Positions 35,191-46,593 of a DNA stretch of 64,000 nt are shown piece after piece. The notes under the pieces were generated by a model. It made no database searches, had not been told where the DNA came from, and saw nothing but the letters and a program-made list of their open reading frames with translations. The stretch is from NCBI GenBank assembly GCA_029721435.1, contig CM056573.1, forward strand, positions 5,695,501 to 5,759,500, written 5' to 3'. Origin of the DNA: Gymnothorax reevesii. Lineage: Eukaryota > Chordata > Actinopteri > Anguilliformes > Muraenidae. A program made the position numbers and the translations under genes. The first letter of the stretch is position 1; each line of letters opens with the position of its first letter.

Positions 35191-36389
35191 CGCTCTTCAT
35201 ATCAATTCAGGTGTAGCGACCCAACTGATGTAGGGATTGATCAGGTAGCTATCAGGATACTAAGTTGTTCAAGTGATGTTGACATGAATTTCCAACTTTA
35301 GCTCACACCAAACCCCATGCTGAGTTTCACAGCAGCGATGTCACCAAAGTGCCTTGGTAGTGCCTGACGATCACTCCATTACCAAAATGTTGGTCGCCTC
35401 ACACCATGCTCAGTGTTGTGATAGGAGGACTTCTTGATAAAAAGACCTCTTCATGGAACCATGGTCTTATCATTTTAGTTTGTCAGTTTGGTACACTTCT
35501 TAATGACCAGGAGCACTCATTACACACAGTTCTGAGTGCTGCCCTTATCTAGTTTAGCCCACGAGCCAATGTAGTTTACCAGGGTGTGGCCATTTCCATA
35601 CATGGCAACTTCTTGGAACCATAGATGAGACTTAGGCCAGTGATGAAGACCAGTGCCAGTAGTCTATCCAACGGATGTGGCTGACTCTTGAACTACTTCT
35701 ACCACTGCACCCATATACCCCATGTACTGACAGCCATGCATCCATGTAGGCTACCAGTTTAAAATCATTAAAATCCTGCAAATTGACCAAAACTTTTCAT
35801 CATAGGGCTATAGAAATAGCATATTTAACATCAGCGAGCTTAAAAATATAGGAATAAACATCAAGATCATCAAAATGGGTTAACTATACCCAAACTTATA
35901 AACAAAACTTGTTTCTGTGATAAATTTTGGCGGCCATCTTGAAAAATGGCCGCCATCTTGGAATTCTGAATGGTCAATTGAATTGAATTGAACGAAGACC
36001 TCTGGAGGGTAAAAATACCAAATTTCTTGGCAAATCTTGACTTTATCTGCCCCGCTATTACATTCTCCATGTCCTTCGGCAAGACTGCTAAAATAGCGCT
36101 TTGATTCTTCATATAAGAGGCATGATACCAGAGTAACTAAATATATATAATTTCACTGCAAACTGAAGGTGGATTGACAATGGAATCAGATTTTGATTTG
36201 CAGTCAAGCAGATTCTAAGAATTCTCGAAGTTCTGAGCATGTGCAGTCATCATGACACAGCTGCTTTAAGTGGGTGCATGACGCTGGTGATCCTCAAGTT
36301 ATGCAGAGCCAGGCTTACGCACTCAGGTTACGATTACTAATCAGGCGCATGCACATAAGTGTGCTATGTGCTGTTACCAGTGAGTCAAA
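35191..36389. other. Unassigned stretch, probably old repeats
   Basis: No domain-bearing ORF. A short direct repeat of GGCCGCCATCTTG-type sequence occurs near 35930-35960. Nothing else can be supported. Confidence 0.4.
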
Positions 36390-36785
36390 ATGGACGGGGC
36401 AAGAGCTGCCTATTTCACTACAGAGGAGCAGCAGATTACAGTGGAGAAATATGAGTCACATAAGGAAAAAGGCTTGCGCATTCACTTAAGGCTCCAAAAG
36501 CCGTATAATTTATTTGGAAAATTATACATTTTTTGGGGCATTAAGTGCGTGTGCAAGCCTTTTTTTTATGCTATTGAGGCATCTGCTTTGGACTTGGCAT
36601 TTACAAAAACACTTCACTGTGTGTATGTTCTACCAACCACGAAATACGAATTATACAAATCAGAAGCCACTCTGAAGGGCAATATTGTGGCTGCCGCAAA
36701 AGTAAGGGAGGCATGCTGGCAAAAATTGCTGACAGTAGTGTCAACACACAAGCACTGTTCTGTCTATTGTTACCATCTGCAATAG
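36390..36785 (+). pseudogene. Myb/SANT-like DNA-binding domain ORF, Harbinger-type, interrupted
   Basis: The ATG at 36390 has A at -3. The N-terminus (AYFTTEEQQITVEKYESHKE) and the later part (KGNIVAAAKVREACWQKLL) match the two halves of the Myb/SANT-like domain found in Harbinger-derived Myb genes and NAIF1-like proteins. Between them lies about 50 residues of foreign sequence, corresponding to a 103-bp hairpin (36464-36566) and its flank, which by chance keeps the frame open. The ORF ends at 131 aa with a non-family tail. Most likely a pseudogene or transposon remnant; a spliced functional exon is less likely. Confidence 0.55.
36464..36566. repeat. 103-bp near-perfect hairpin inside the Myb-like ORF
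   Basis: Outer arms AAAAAGGCTTGCGCATTCAC and GTGCGTGTGCAAGCCTTTTT, inner arms GCTCCAAAA/TTTTGGGGC and GTATAATTT/AAATTATAC, with a small loop near 36512-36518. It is probably a tiny MITE; a microRNA-like fold is an alternative reading. Confidence 0.7.
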
Positions 36786-36807
36786 CGATGGTGGTGTTGT
36801 TTTCAGG

Positions 36808-36845
<38 letters not shown>
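36808..36845 (+). repeat. (TG)n microsatellite
   Basis: About 38 bp of TG, directly before a fish repeat body. Confidence 0.95.
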
Positions 36846-36846
<1 letters not shown>

Positions 36847-37193
36847 CCTACAGAGTGGGGACATCATTGGGAAGTGAGGACATTTTTAAATGTCCTCACA
36901 ACTGCAAAGGCCAATTATGACTTATTTGTTCAGGTTAGGGGTTGGGTTAGAATTAGGGATAGGTTAAGGTTAGGGTAAGGGTTTGGGGTAAGGTTAGAAT
37001 TAGGGACAGGGTAAGGTTAGATTAAGGGTTTGGGGTCAGGTAAGGATTAAGGATAGGTTAAGGTTAGGGTAAGGGTTTGGGTTAGGCATACATTGCTTAT
37101 TATTAAGATTAGGGAAAGGCTGTAGAGACACAGAAAGAATGAATGGGAGTCAATGTAATGTCCTCACAAAGATATAAGTAAAAGGATAGGATT

Positions 37194-37194
<1 letters not shown>
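36846..37194 (+). repeat. Fish interspersed repeat with telomere-like TTAGGG-derived core
   Basis: Ends carry GTGGGGACATCATTGGGAAG and AATGTAATGTCCTCACAAAG, known from a common fish repeat. The core (about 36925-37090) is built of degenerate GGTTAGGGTTAGG, TTAGGATTAGG and AAGGGTTTGGGG units. It is flanked on both sides by (TG)n. Confidence 0.75.

Positions 37195-37238
<44 letters not shown>
37195..37238 (+). repeat. (TG)n microsatellite
   Basis: About 44 bp of TG, following the telomere-like repeat. Confidence 0.95.
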
Positions 37239-37240
<2 letters not shown>

Positions 37241-38291
37241 CCTTAAACTACAAGTATTATGCAAACTGTTTTCAGTGTTTATAGAAATGTGGGTCTGACT
37301 GTTTGTAGAAACTTCTTGCTGGCACAATCACATCTCATCCTTTAATATGCAATAACAAAACATTACAGGTGAGTATATATTGGATAAAAAGGAAGGCTGA
37401 CTTTTAAGTCTCAGTTCGCTCTCACTGAATGACTTGAGGACTGCTGTCCTGAAAACAATGCCGACTTTTCTACGGTTGGTGCAATCCCAGACGGTATTTA
37501 GGTTATTTTTTAATGTAGCTGTTTTAGTTTCGTGCATCTTCCTCTGAAAATGTGTTTTCTTTAAATTACTTCATAGTTAGATATGTTTGGTTTTCTGAAG
37601 GTTTTAACCTTCATACAGCAGTGAAGTTTTCCTGATTTCTTTTCTTTAAAATCTTCCCAATACTGGTTCCACATTTTAGGCCCAACCCCATCCCCCACGC
37701 TCCAAAATAGTCTCACCTTAACACTGTTAATTATAATAATCTTGAATTCCCAGACAAATCATTGCCATCCACATTTCCCATAAATCCTCTTGTTAGAGCA
37801 GGATTTTATTTAGAATATAAGGCTTTGCTGGCTCCTGAACCAAGTTATGCATCCCTTTGAATTATTACTGTTATTTTTATTGACTTTTTTAAATTTAGCA
37901 TTTCAGACCATATTACATAAGTAAGTTCTGTATTATAACTGTAGATGTCTATTGATATTTTTCGACAGACTAAAAATAGATGTCACTTCGCCGTGATTGG
38001 TCTGAAGGAAGTTTGCAATCCATAATTTTGAACATAACCTGCTCTAGAGCTGGTTAGCTTCACAGACTCAGTAACCACAGCAATGTTACTGGTTAAGAAG
38101 AGAGCCATCATTGTGCTACCGAGATTCCACATTTGTTTTCAACTAGGCTGAAAGCTATTCAGCCAGGCAAAAAAAATCGAACTTCTTGTTACACGCCGCT
38201 GGTCTATTTTGGAGAGGACACATGTAAAAGATTATATTAGGAATTCGGTGTGTAAAACTTGGACAAGGTATCAAGCTTTCCCAAAGTGGTA
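37239..38291. other. Unassigned non-coding stretch
   Basis: AT-rich, with no ORF showing similarity and no clear repeat ends. Confidence 0.4.
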
Positions 38292-39846
38292 TAGTGGTGT
38301 GGAAAGTATTTGCCCCTTCCAAATTTCTTCTATTTTCACATATCTGTCAAACTTAAATATTTCAAATAATCAAAAAAATTTTTATATCAGACTAATGTAA
38401 TTGGACTAAACACAAAATGCAGCTTTTAAACGATGATTCAATTTATCAAAGGAAGAAAACTATCCAGCCCTACCTAATCATGTGTGAAAAATTAATTGCC
38501 TCCATTGTGCCTAAATCAACCATTTAAAAAAATTTAATTGATAATTTGGTTCAAATTCACTTTATACACCCAGACATTATTACTGCCAGCCCTGTTGAAT
38601 CTAAACATCAGTTAAATAGAACCTTTCTAGCAATGTAAAGTTGGTAGAAAGCAGCACATGATGCCGCAATCTAATGAAATTCAATAACAGGTGACAAACA
38701 TCGTCATTAACATCTATCAGTCAGGAAAAGGGTATACAAAGCCATTTCTGACGCCCTGGGACTCCATCAAACTGCAGTGAGAGACATTATCCCCAAATGG
38801 AGTAAACTTGGCACTGTGATGAACTTTCCCTGGAGTAGCTGGCTGACCAAAATTCCACTGAGAGCGTATCGGCAACTCTTTCAGGAGGTCACAAAGGAAC
38901 CCAGACAACCTCTAAAAAACTGCAGGCCACACCTACCTCAGGTAAGGTAAGCTTTCCTGATTCCACAATAAGTAAAAGACTGGACAAACATGGTATCCAC
39001 GGGAAAGCTGCTTGGCAAAAACAACTCCTCACCAAAAGGAACAGAAAGGCTCTTCTCACATTTGCAAAAAACATCTTGATGTCCCCCTAGACTCTTAAGA
39101 TAACATTCTGTGGAATATACTCAAAGGCAAAACTTTCTGACTGATCGTGAGCCCCTTTACGTCTGGCGTAAAACTAGCACAGTATTCCGCAGTAAGATCG
39201 TTGGTGGTGGTAGTTTGATGGTCTAGGGAACTGGACAACTTTGCTCAACTAATGGAACCATAAATTCTGCTCTGTGCCAGAAAATCCTGAAGAATGTCTG
39301 GCCATAACTTTGCGATCCAAAGCTGAAGTGCAGTTGGATTATGCAGCTGGACAGTGATGATCCAAAGCACTCAAGCAAGCCCACTTCTAAATGGCTCTAA
39401 AGAAACAAAGTGAAGATTTTTGAGTGGCTAATCAAAATCCTGAGTTAAATTTGATTGAGATACTGTGGCATGACTTTAGGCAAACCTTGCGCACAAAATT
39501 AAGAACCCTGGCTTAATTAGAACAATTCTGCAAAGAAGAGCGGGCAAAGTTCCTCCACAGCGATGTAAAAGACTCATTGCTGGTTATTGCGAACATTTGA
39601 TTGCAGTTGTTGCTGCCAGCGGTGGCTCAACCAGTGATTAAGTTTTAGGGGGGCAATAATTTCTTCACATGGGTGATGTAGTTTTTAATGACTCTTTGTG
39701 TTCTATAATGACCATTTAAAAGCCGTGTGTTTAATCACATTGTCTTTGTCTTATATTAAAATTGGATGATTTGAATCGTTTGAATATGAAAAATACACAA
39801 AAGCGGAAAAAAGCGGGAAGGGGGCAGATACTTTCTCAAAGCTCTG
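38292..39846 (+). pseudogene. Decayed Tc1-like transposon, near full length
   Basis: Flanked by TA on both sides (38290-38291 and 39847-39848). Terminal repeats read TAGTGGTGTGGAAAGTATTT and, inverted at the right, GGGGGCAGATACTTTCTCAAA. The + strand contains transposase blocks in shifted frames: SGKGYTKPFLTPWDSIK-like paired-domain sequence near 38720, CCAAAGCACTCAAGCAAG (a DDPKHSSK block, about 39359-39377), and NPELNLIEILWHDF (about 39430-39478). Stops and frameshifts are frequent, so the copy is dead. It is a different family from the 23 kb copy. Confidence 0.88.
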
Positions 39847-40132
39847 TATGTCTTCACATTTTTGCTGATATGTGTCCCTCAAATGAATCCCTAAAGTTGA
39901 AAATTCATTTAGATTTTCCATGATTCCAAGAATGAAGAGGACACCCCAGATCACGTGTTATTGTATTTTTTTTAATTGTAGGAATGCTAATCTTTATGGA
40001 TCGCTTTATATGAAGTGGATTCAGCCAAATAGAATCATTTTAACAGCATTTCTTCCTGACTGTGTAAGGTTTGGCATTTTCATGGAGGTTCAAAAAGTGG
40101 AATTTTTGATCAATAACCTCATAATTATTTAA

Positions 40133-40171
<39 letters not shown>

Positions 40172-42100
40172 CAAAGATTGTTTAAGTCACAATTCTTATT
40201 TATTAGTTTCATAAATGATCAGAAAATATTATCAAAAGCTTTAAAATTCTTTAAAAATGTACTTGCCTAAAGACTGTTTCTTCTTTTTTAATAATTTAGT
40301 TTTTCCTGACCCCATTGTATTGAATTTTCACCTCTCTTATGATGAGTCCACACACAAAGCACTGGAACCTTATTGTCTTTGTTTGACATTTAATTATTTT
40401 TTAGGGGACAAAGCCCAAGGGGGCTGGGAGCCGCACTCAGAGCCAGTAGTGCTGGGAACCCTATTGAAATCGATCAGATCTTTTAAAATTTGAATTGTCA
40501 TTTTTCCATCGGTTAAAGTGGCAGTGCAGCCTCTGAACCATGAAAGGTGAGCTTGTGAAATTTTCAGGGAAGTACAGAATGGTGCACACGCCAAAAAGTA
40601 CCGATGTCCATCAACTGGTGGCACTATAATAAGCACTTTCACTGTTTTTTTTTTTTTTTTGCTCATATCTCAGGAATCTTATGAGCTGGCCCAAAATTCT
40701 TTTTTTTTTTTTTTTTTGATTGTCTAATTCCTTTAAAGCTCCAGAATTACGGAAGTTTTTTTTGTTTGACATTACTATTTGTAGCCCACAAAACACTATC
40801 CACTTGTGCGTACCATGACGCACACATATTTCACTATCCACAAACATGCATTTTTTTAATTTGTGTTCTGTAAAGTCAGATCCACAAAAATACAGAGTGA
40901 TTTGAAAATATGCATAAGTTACTGTGCAAATACGAATTTTATTTTCACATAAAAAATTGATATTTTTAACACGCGAATAGTTTTGCCTCATAAATTTATG
41001 TTAAGTGATATTTATGCAATTGTGGACCCATTTGTTCATGTTTTGCACATTTCTGGATCCCCCGTGTTGATTTGTGGTACTTTTGACATTGTGGCTTCCC
41101 TCCTATTATATTTATTTATTTAGCAAATTTTAAATTAAGCCCAGTCAAGATTTTTTTTTTACAAGTTGCAAATGACTCTTCCTTAATCATTTTGACCCTT
41201 GGTACAGTGTTTTTCTGGGAGCAGGAAGACTGAATCCAACTGCACAGTGGGACTGTACTCAGTACAGTAATTGCCTTCGAATTAATCCGCTGGCATTAAG
41301 GAACTGAAACTGACAATATTTTGACAGAATCCATCCACAGTAAACAGTGGGACACGGAACATTTAGGTCACATTCGCTAACATTGAGGAGACAAATGGTT
41401 CACTCAACAGAAGGCCCTTGCAACAGCCAATCAGAACTGCAGTCATTGTTTAAAATGGGTACACACAACACCACTGCTGAACGGATGAAGTGCACAATGG
41501 TACTGCGACTAGCTCAAGTATTCAAGGTATTGTTTTTGATCCCTTCATGTTTGTTTACAGTGGTGGATTTAATCATGCTCAGTGAAGGGCAGACAGCGCA
41601 TGGGTTTTTATTCCAATCAACCTGAATACTCTCGATTGGACACCACACTCAAGATTAGCTTCTCTGCATCAGGCCATGGTGCCAAGCTGCAGGTACAAGT
41701 TCAGCTGCAGTCCAAATGATCAAAGATGCTAAGTAAATCTAGGGTTAGCTTCAGCATAAAATTCATTAGACCCATGAATACACCCTTGGTGGACACCTCC
41801 ATGTTCATTAAATGTCATGCAGGCCCAAAACTATTTTATAATCACCTGCATATCCATGTACCTTCACAGGTCAAATGATTGCTCAGTCATGGGTCAGTGC
41901 ACCTTCACCCCCATTAAATTAGCAAGTATGTCACAATACTCATCCATTCATTTATTTTGTAAAACATCATTAACTTTTTGTCTATGAATCACAAGTATTG
42001 CCTGGTAAAACTACCAAAAACTTTACCAGTAAAATGTGGGTAACTTCAGTAAAAAATAACAAAGAAAAGAACAAAATGGCCTAGACAAGTAAGAATATAT
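39847..42100. other. Unassigned stretch with old repeats
   Basis: Includes a (TA)n tract at 40139-40164. A segment at about 40500-40720 with GGTGGCACTATAATAAGCAC and two poly-T runs resembles common fish interspersed repeats; I cannot name the family. No supported gene. Confidence 0.35.
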
Positions 42101-44122
42101 AATTACACAGCAATTTTAAGACCAGAGTTTATTAATGCAATTTTTATGTACAAGAACAGTTACTTCCTGCCATGCACCAGGATCCCAACAGAATTACTGC
42201 TGCCGCTTATACAAGAACTCCCAGATAGTGAAGAGCAACAGAACTGATTGGTTTAGCAGCAGTTAAGACAGCAAATTCCTATTTTTATTTTTTATTACAT
42301 TTTTCCTTAAAAAAACATGAACCCATTAAATTACAAATATTATAGTACTGGGCAGCTGTTAACAAAACTGGAGTCTGAGAGGTTAATAAAAAGCCTGGAA
42401 TATACACAAGAAATTCTACCACAATACTTACTGGGGGGGAAAAAAAACGAACAAACAAACAAATGAGTCCACTCATGATCCTCTGAAATGTCTGTACACA
42501 GGTTTGGAGGGAATGAGGCTTCTCAGTTGCTGCTGTTGTCGAGTCTCTCCAGTCTGTTCTTTCGGTCATCGAGGTTGGCAGTGGAGGAGGAGGGTCAGCA
42601 GGAGGTGCGGTCAGGGCTATGAGACTGTGGATGCCTTCAGAACTCCTTCAGCTGGGGAAGATTGCTGTGGAGTAATGCAGTTGGCGGACCCGGTCCTAGT
42701 CCTGCTGTGCCGGGTACCATCAGGGGATACAAAGGATGTGACCTCAAACCACAAAAATTACAGTGAAGTCTGCGCCCATTGGCATAGCAACAGTATATAA
42801 GAGGCACCAAGTCCTATCTTGCTCAAAATATAGATGTACAGTACATATATCTACAAATCCTAGGGGACTACATATACCGACTATACAATCAGAAAATAAA
42901 GGGCTGTTGTAGCTGCATTCCACAGTACTTGTATTGTTTTGTTAGTGCACACCAGCAGTGTTTCATTAGCCATGGTATAATGGAGGCATTTACTTCACGA
43001 GAGGGAGACACATTGCCAAGGTGGAGATAATAATCAATAATTAAGGCCATGACAAAAACGACACCTTAACTAAAAACAACAGTCCCTCAGGTGGATTATA
43101 CTCCTGCCCGCAGCAGAACGATTAAAGGTTGTCTGCTGCTGCCATCAGGTGGACATTCCTGGCGTTACAGTGTAAATAGAAAGTAAGCCAATTTCACGCT
43201 TAATTGGCTTGGGCCAGTAGCCTGGAGAAGATTACACTGCCCCTGACGTGTATAAACATGCCCACCAAAAACCACGAGTGTACATACAGTACAAGCCTGC
43301 AGGAATTCCTGTACTGAAAATGGTCAGGACACAGCTTTCCATCCACAAAGAAATAATTATATTGCTGGCATGTTATGACACTGCAACCATCTCACATTAA
43401 CACGGTGAAAACATTGTTTGTCTGTGTTTACTCGAGATCGGTGTGGACTGGATGAAATGCAAACGCCATTACAGGAGAAATACTTTCTCAGAACAGTGTA
43501 TAATTTCCACAGTTCAGGCAAACATGGAAAAAGACAGTCATAACCACTTTTCCATGGGAAATATATCTACACATTAAACTGTACATCTCAGGTCAGCAGC
43601 CGTTTGAACCGAACTGTCGGTGACAGAAGCTTGTGAGCTTAAAAGAGGCGCGCACCTTATAGTTGTAGTCCAATCCGTGCTATTATCGAATTTGAGCAAT
43701 CGTAGTACACGGCGATGCATACCTCCTCCCCATTCGTGTTGACTGGCACTGAACCGAGGGCGGGGGCCTGAACTCTCGGTGCCATACCTATGGCATGACT
43801 GCAATAAGCGCGGGCGAGAGGCATCACCCGTCAACTGATTTGCCACTCTAAAAACAGAGGTGTGTAATCCTCTAGGACTCAGACGGCTAGCCCGTATTGG
43901 GCTGGGATAGAAGCCTCAGTCTTTGATCTGTTGTGTGGTTTGAATGGAGCAGGTGTGAGTGAGTTTGGAATGCAAGGGATCTAATCTCCGTGAATCTTAG
44001 TGTGCATCCCAGTAAGGCCCACCAGCACTGAGCGCCAGCGTCCTGCCAGTGGCCTCTCTGTCCAACTCAATCACGTGTAGGCCCTGCTCCACGGCACTGT
44101 GGAAGAAGGGCGAAGTGCTCCT

Positions 44123-44195
44123 CTAGTAGGGCACAGAGTCTATGTCCGAGTTCTTCAGCTTATACTTGTGGAGCTCCATCAGTCTTGGAAGCGCA
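44123..44195 (-). other. Possible terminal coding exon, unidentified
   Basis: Minus strand reads LMELHKYKLKNSDIDSVPY then TAG (44123-44125), preceded by a pyrimidine-rich stretch. It could be the last exon of the gene suggested by the 44.5 kb segment. Both the acceptor and the link are uncertain. Confidence 0.22.
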
Positions 44196-44454
44196 GCAGA
44201 GCAAGAGCAAGAGAGAGGGTCAAGCTTGAGCACACTGATCTGGCTTGTGCGTTGCACTCTGAGGCCGAGCGGCATTACTCCAAACTGTTTTCCTCCGCAG
44301 TTTTCCTTTGACTAAATCTTTATGAAAATCTCCGAAAGGATGTCACTCACGTTCGCCCTGCATACCTTCTCATCCTGCCACCATCAACACTGGTTACAAT
44401 AAAGAGGCAGTGCGGTTACAGTTAAAAAATTTGTTGTATATAAAAGCACAAAGA

Positions 44455-44616
44455 TTATAAAAAAATATGCCACATACAACTCTGACCATTCCTTTCCAGC
44501 TGCCTTTTTTTGCACTTGAAGCCATTCGGCTCTCCAGTGGGCTGGACCATCTGCCTGAGTTGGGACTCCAGCTCTGACTCGCTTTTCTTCTCAATTATAG
44601 AAAAGTGGTCCAAGAT
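44455..44616 (-). other. Possible coding exon, unidentified
   Basis: After a CAG acceptor (44617-44619 on +) the minus strand is open with protein-like composition: ILDHFSIIEKKSESELESQL, then RQMVQPTGEPNGFKCKKRQ, then a stop at 44455. A GTATGT donor-like site falls at 44477-44472. The helical, charged sequence looks like a real exon, but I recognise no family and 54 codons is weak evidence. Confidence 0.3.
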
Positions 44617-45509
44617 CTGTATCGGGGGTATAAAAGTTACACATTCTCACAACATTGCATATAATCATCACTAGCTATGGAGCTGGTCATTTTTTCCCAA
44701 GCGTGACCAGAGTCGGAAGGGCCATTAATACAGTCCAAGCCCTTTGTAGCTCGCTGTTTCATTTCGAGCGCAAAGCAGAACATGAACTGGCTCAGCTAAA
44801 AGAGCGATGACATGGGTACATCAACACCAGTTTAAACAATTTTACTGCATGACAGTCAGGAGAGAACAACTTGGAGCAAGGCCATCTCACAGAACATGGA
44901 GGTCTTGTCAAACATTGGCACGATTATCATGATTCTTTCCAGCAAATGAACGTCACTGTTACAAACTGTTGGAGTACGGAAGCAAAGTGGGAACACTGAC
45001 ACCACAGCATACTGCACTGTGGTTGCATTTTATGAAGAGCATTAAATTAATTTTCTGGTGCTGTAAGTTTCAAAGATTTGACATTGATATGCCTGTGAAG
45101 GAATTTTAAACATGCAACTCTTCCAAGACCGGTGCCTTGAAAATCTATTCTGCATGCAAGCCCTCGCAGAAGCAGTACATTTTTTTTAGCAATGGCATTC
45201 AGCTCTGAGTGACTGTCAGCTGTGCAAACCACAAGCAGGTAGGTCATGTGCGTAAATGTCTGTCTTATAGTCTCTCCTCTGTTTAGCGCCCTAGGCGAAC
45301 ATCTGTAGCGCCAATGCTTTGGCCTGGCTCAGCAAGCCACGATGCACACCTGCAGTGGTGCAGCCAGAGGGGTGTCCGGGATTGGGACGGCACCGGTAGC
45401 CCAGCTATTTGATTGGCCACCCCAATGTGCCACCCTAATATTTCACCCACAATCCCTGTCCATTTGATGCAGAATTACATATAATTTCACCTTTTCTTGA
45501 GAGGTGCAT

Positions 45510-45755
45510 TTATTTTGCTGTGCCTGTTTCAAATCGAGGATGAGGCCAAGAAGGGCGTGAATCAGGAAAGGCGCAAAAATTTGCGTATCTTTCAGATCGC
45601 TTGGGACACAATACTTTCAGCATATGTGTTTGGAGCGTACTCTGCAGCTGGTTTCTGGTAACAGGGCCTTTACCTTGCCCAGGCCCGGGGTAAGCCTCCG
45701 CGTCGCCACATATAACGAGTAAAATACTCAGCAAAATTAATAGTCTAAGGCACAT
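45510..45755 (-). CDS. Small ORF with signal-peptide-like N-terminus, unidentified
   Basis: 81 codons from a true ATG. Residues 1-21 (MCLRLLILLSILLVICGDAEA) form a hydrophobic core with an AEA end suited to signal peptidase. They are followed by YPGPGQGKGPVTRNQLQ and a tail with two Cys 11 residues apart. Alternatively, CGDAEAYPGPG is a degenerate 2A-like motif (D-x-E-x-NPGP) of the kind found at the N-terminus of some LINE proteins after a Leu-rich stretch. No neighbour supports either reading. Confidence 0.25.
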   Translation of the reverse strand: MCLRLLILLSILLVICGDAEAYPGPGQGKGPVTRNQLQSTLQTHMLKVLCPKRSERYANFCAFPDSRPSWPHPRFETGTAK

Positions 45756-46468
45756 TTTTAGACTAAGGCTTTGTCGAAGAGGTCATACTCTTAGGTAAAG
45801 AAAACGCACTGATTCTTATTTTTAGGTGATGATGCACCAATGAAAACATACTCATGAGTATTATTTTACATTCTTGGCTGTATTTCAGCCCCCTTAATCT
45901 TACACACTGGCCCTTTCAATGAGAAAATCCACAACTGTGAAATAACAGCTCAACGGCCAGTTCAAAGCAGGCCACGCTAAACTGGGATTGTGGGTAGTTA
46001 ATTTTAGGAGGGGCATTACGGTCACTCACTGGGGCATCCGTGACACTGGCCTTTTGGCTGTGGTATAATTCCCGCCCTGGATATAAACACAAAATCAAAA
46101 GAGGAGGCGCAGATGATGCAAAGGCTGTGTGGAAGGGTCTAGATTTTGACTTTATCGCTTGTTTATATTAGATATCTACACCATGTCAACACCTGAGGCA
46201 GAAAATTTGCATCCTGCCAAAATATCCTTTTTGATTCATTAAGTTGCCGATGGTGTCATTGAAATTCTCACCAGGATTAAGTCTAACCCAATGTATAGGT
46301 CTAAAACATTACATTTATAAGAAAATGACTGACGAAAAATAGAAAAAAAATTAACATCAAAAAGACAGACTTGTCATATTGGACACAGTATGACTCAGAA
46401 ATCAAATTACACATACTATGATGGCGCTATGTTTTTGTGTCTTTTTAATGTGTCCACTAAGTGTTTTG

Positions 46469-46593
46469 GGGGCGGTTTCACAGACGTGGCTTAAGCGCAG
46501 TCCTGGACTAAGCAGAGTTTTGCATAGAGATTTTCTGTTGAAAATTGAATTTAGTCTAGGATTAAGATTAATCTGTGTCTGTGAAACCAGCCC
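46469..46593. mobile_element. Palindromic fish MITE (GGTTTCACAGAC family)
   Basis: Left end GGGCGGTTTCACAGACGTGG, right end GTGTCTGTGAAACCAGCCC, with CTTAAGCGCAGTCCTGGACT pairing with AGTCTAGGATTAAGATTAAT around an AAAATTGAA centre. This family is abundant in fish. Confidence 0.8.

Larger units (their letters stand above)
42127..46400. other. Low-repeat stretch with possible exons, otherwise unassigned
   Basis: Fewer recognisable transposons than its surroundings. Weak candidate exons lie at 44455-44616 and 44123-44195, and a small signal-peptide ORF at 45510-45755 (listed separately). A minus-strand AATAAA (TTTATT on +) near 42127 could end a 3' UTR. A CAGTGGTGCAGCCAGAGGGG transposon-like end lies at 45352. 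Confidence 0.3.

Noticed and set aside
42285..42569. Minus-strand segment with LDDRKNRLERLDNSSN before a stop, near 42540-42590
   Set aside because: Looks like a C-terminus, but an in-frame TGA lies just upstream with no splice acceptor between them.
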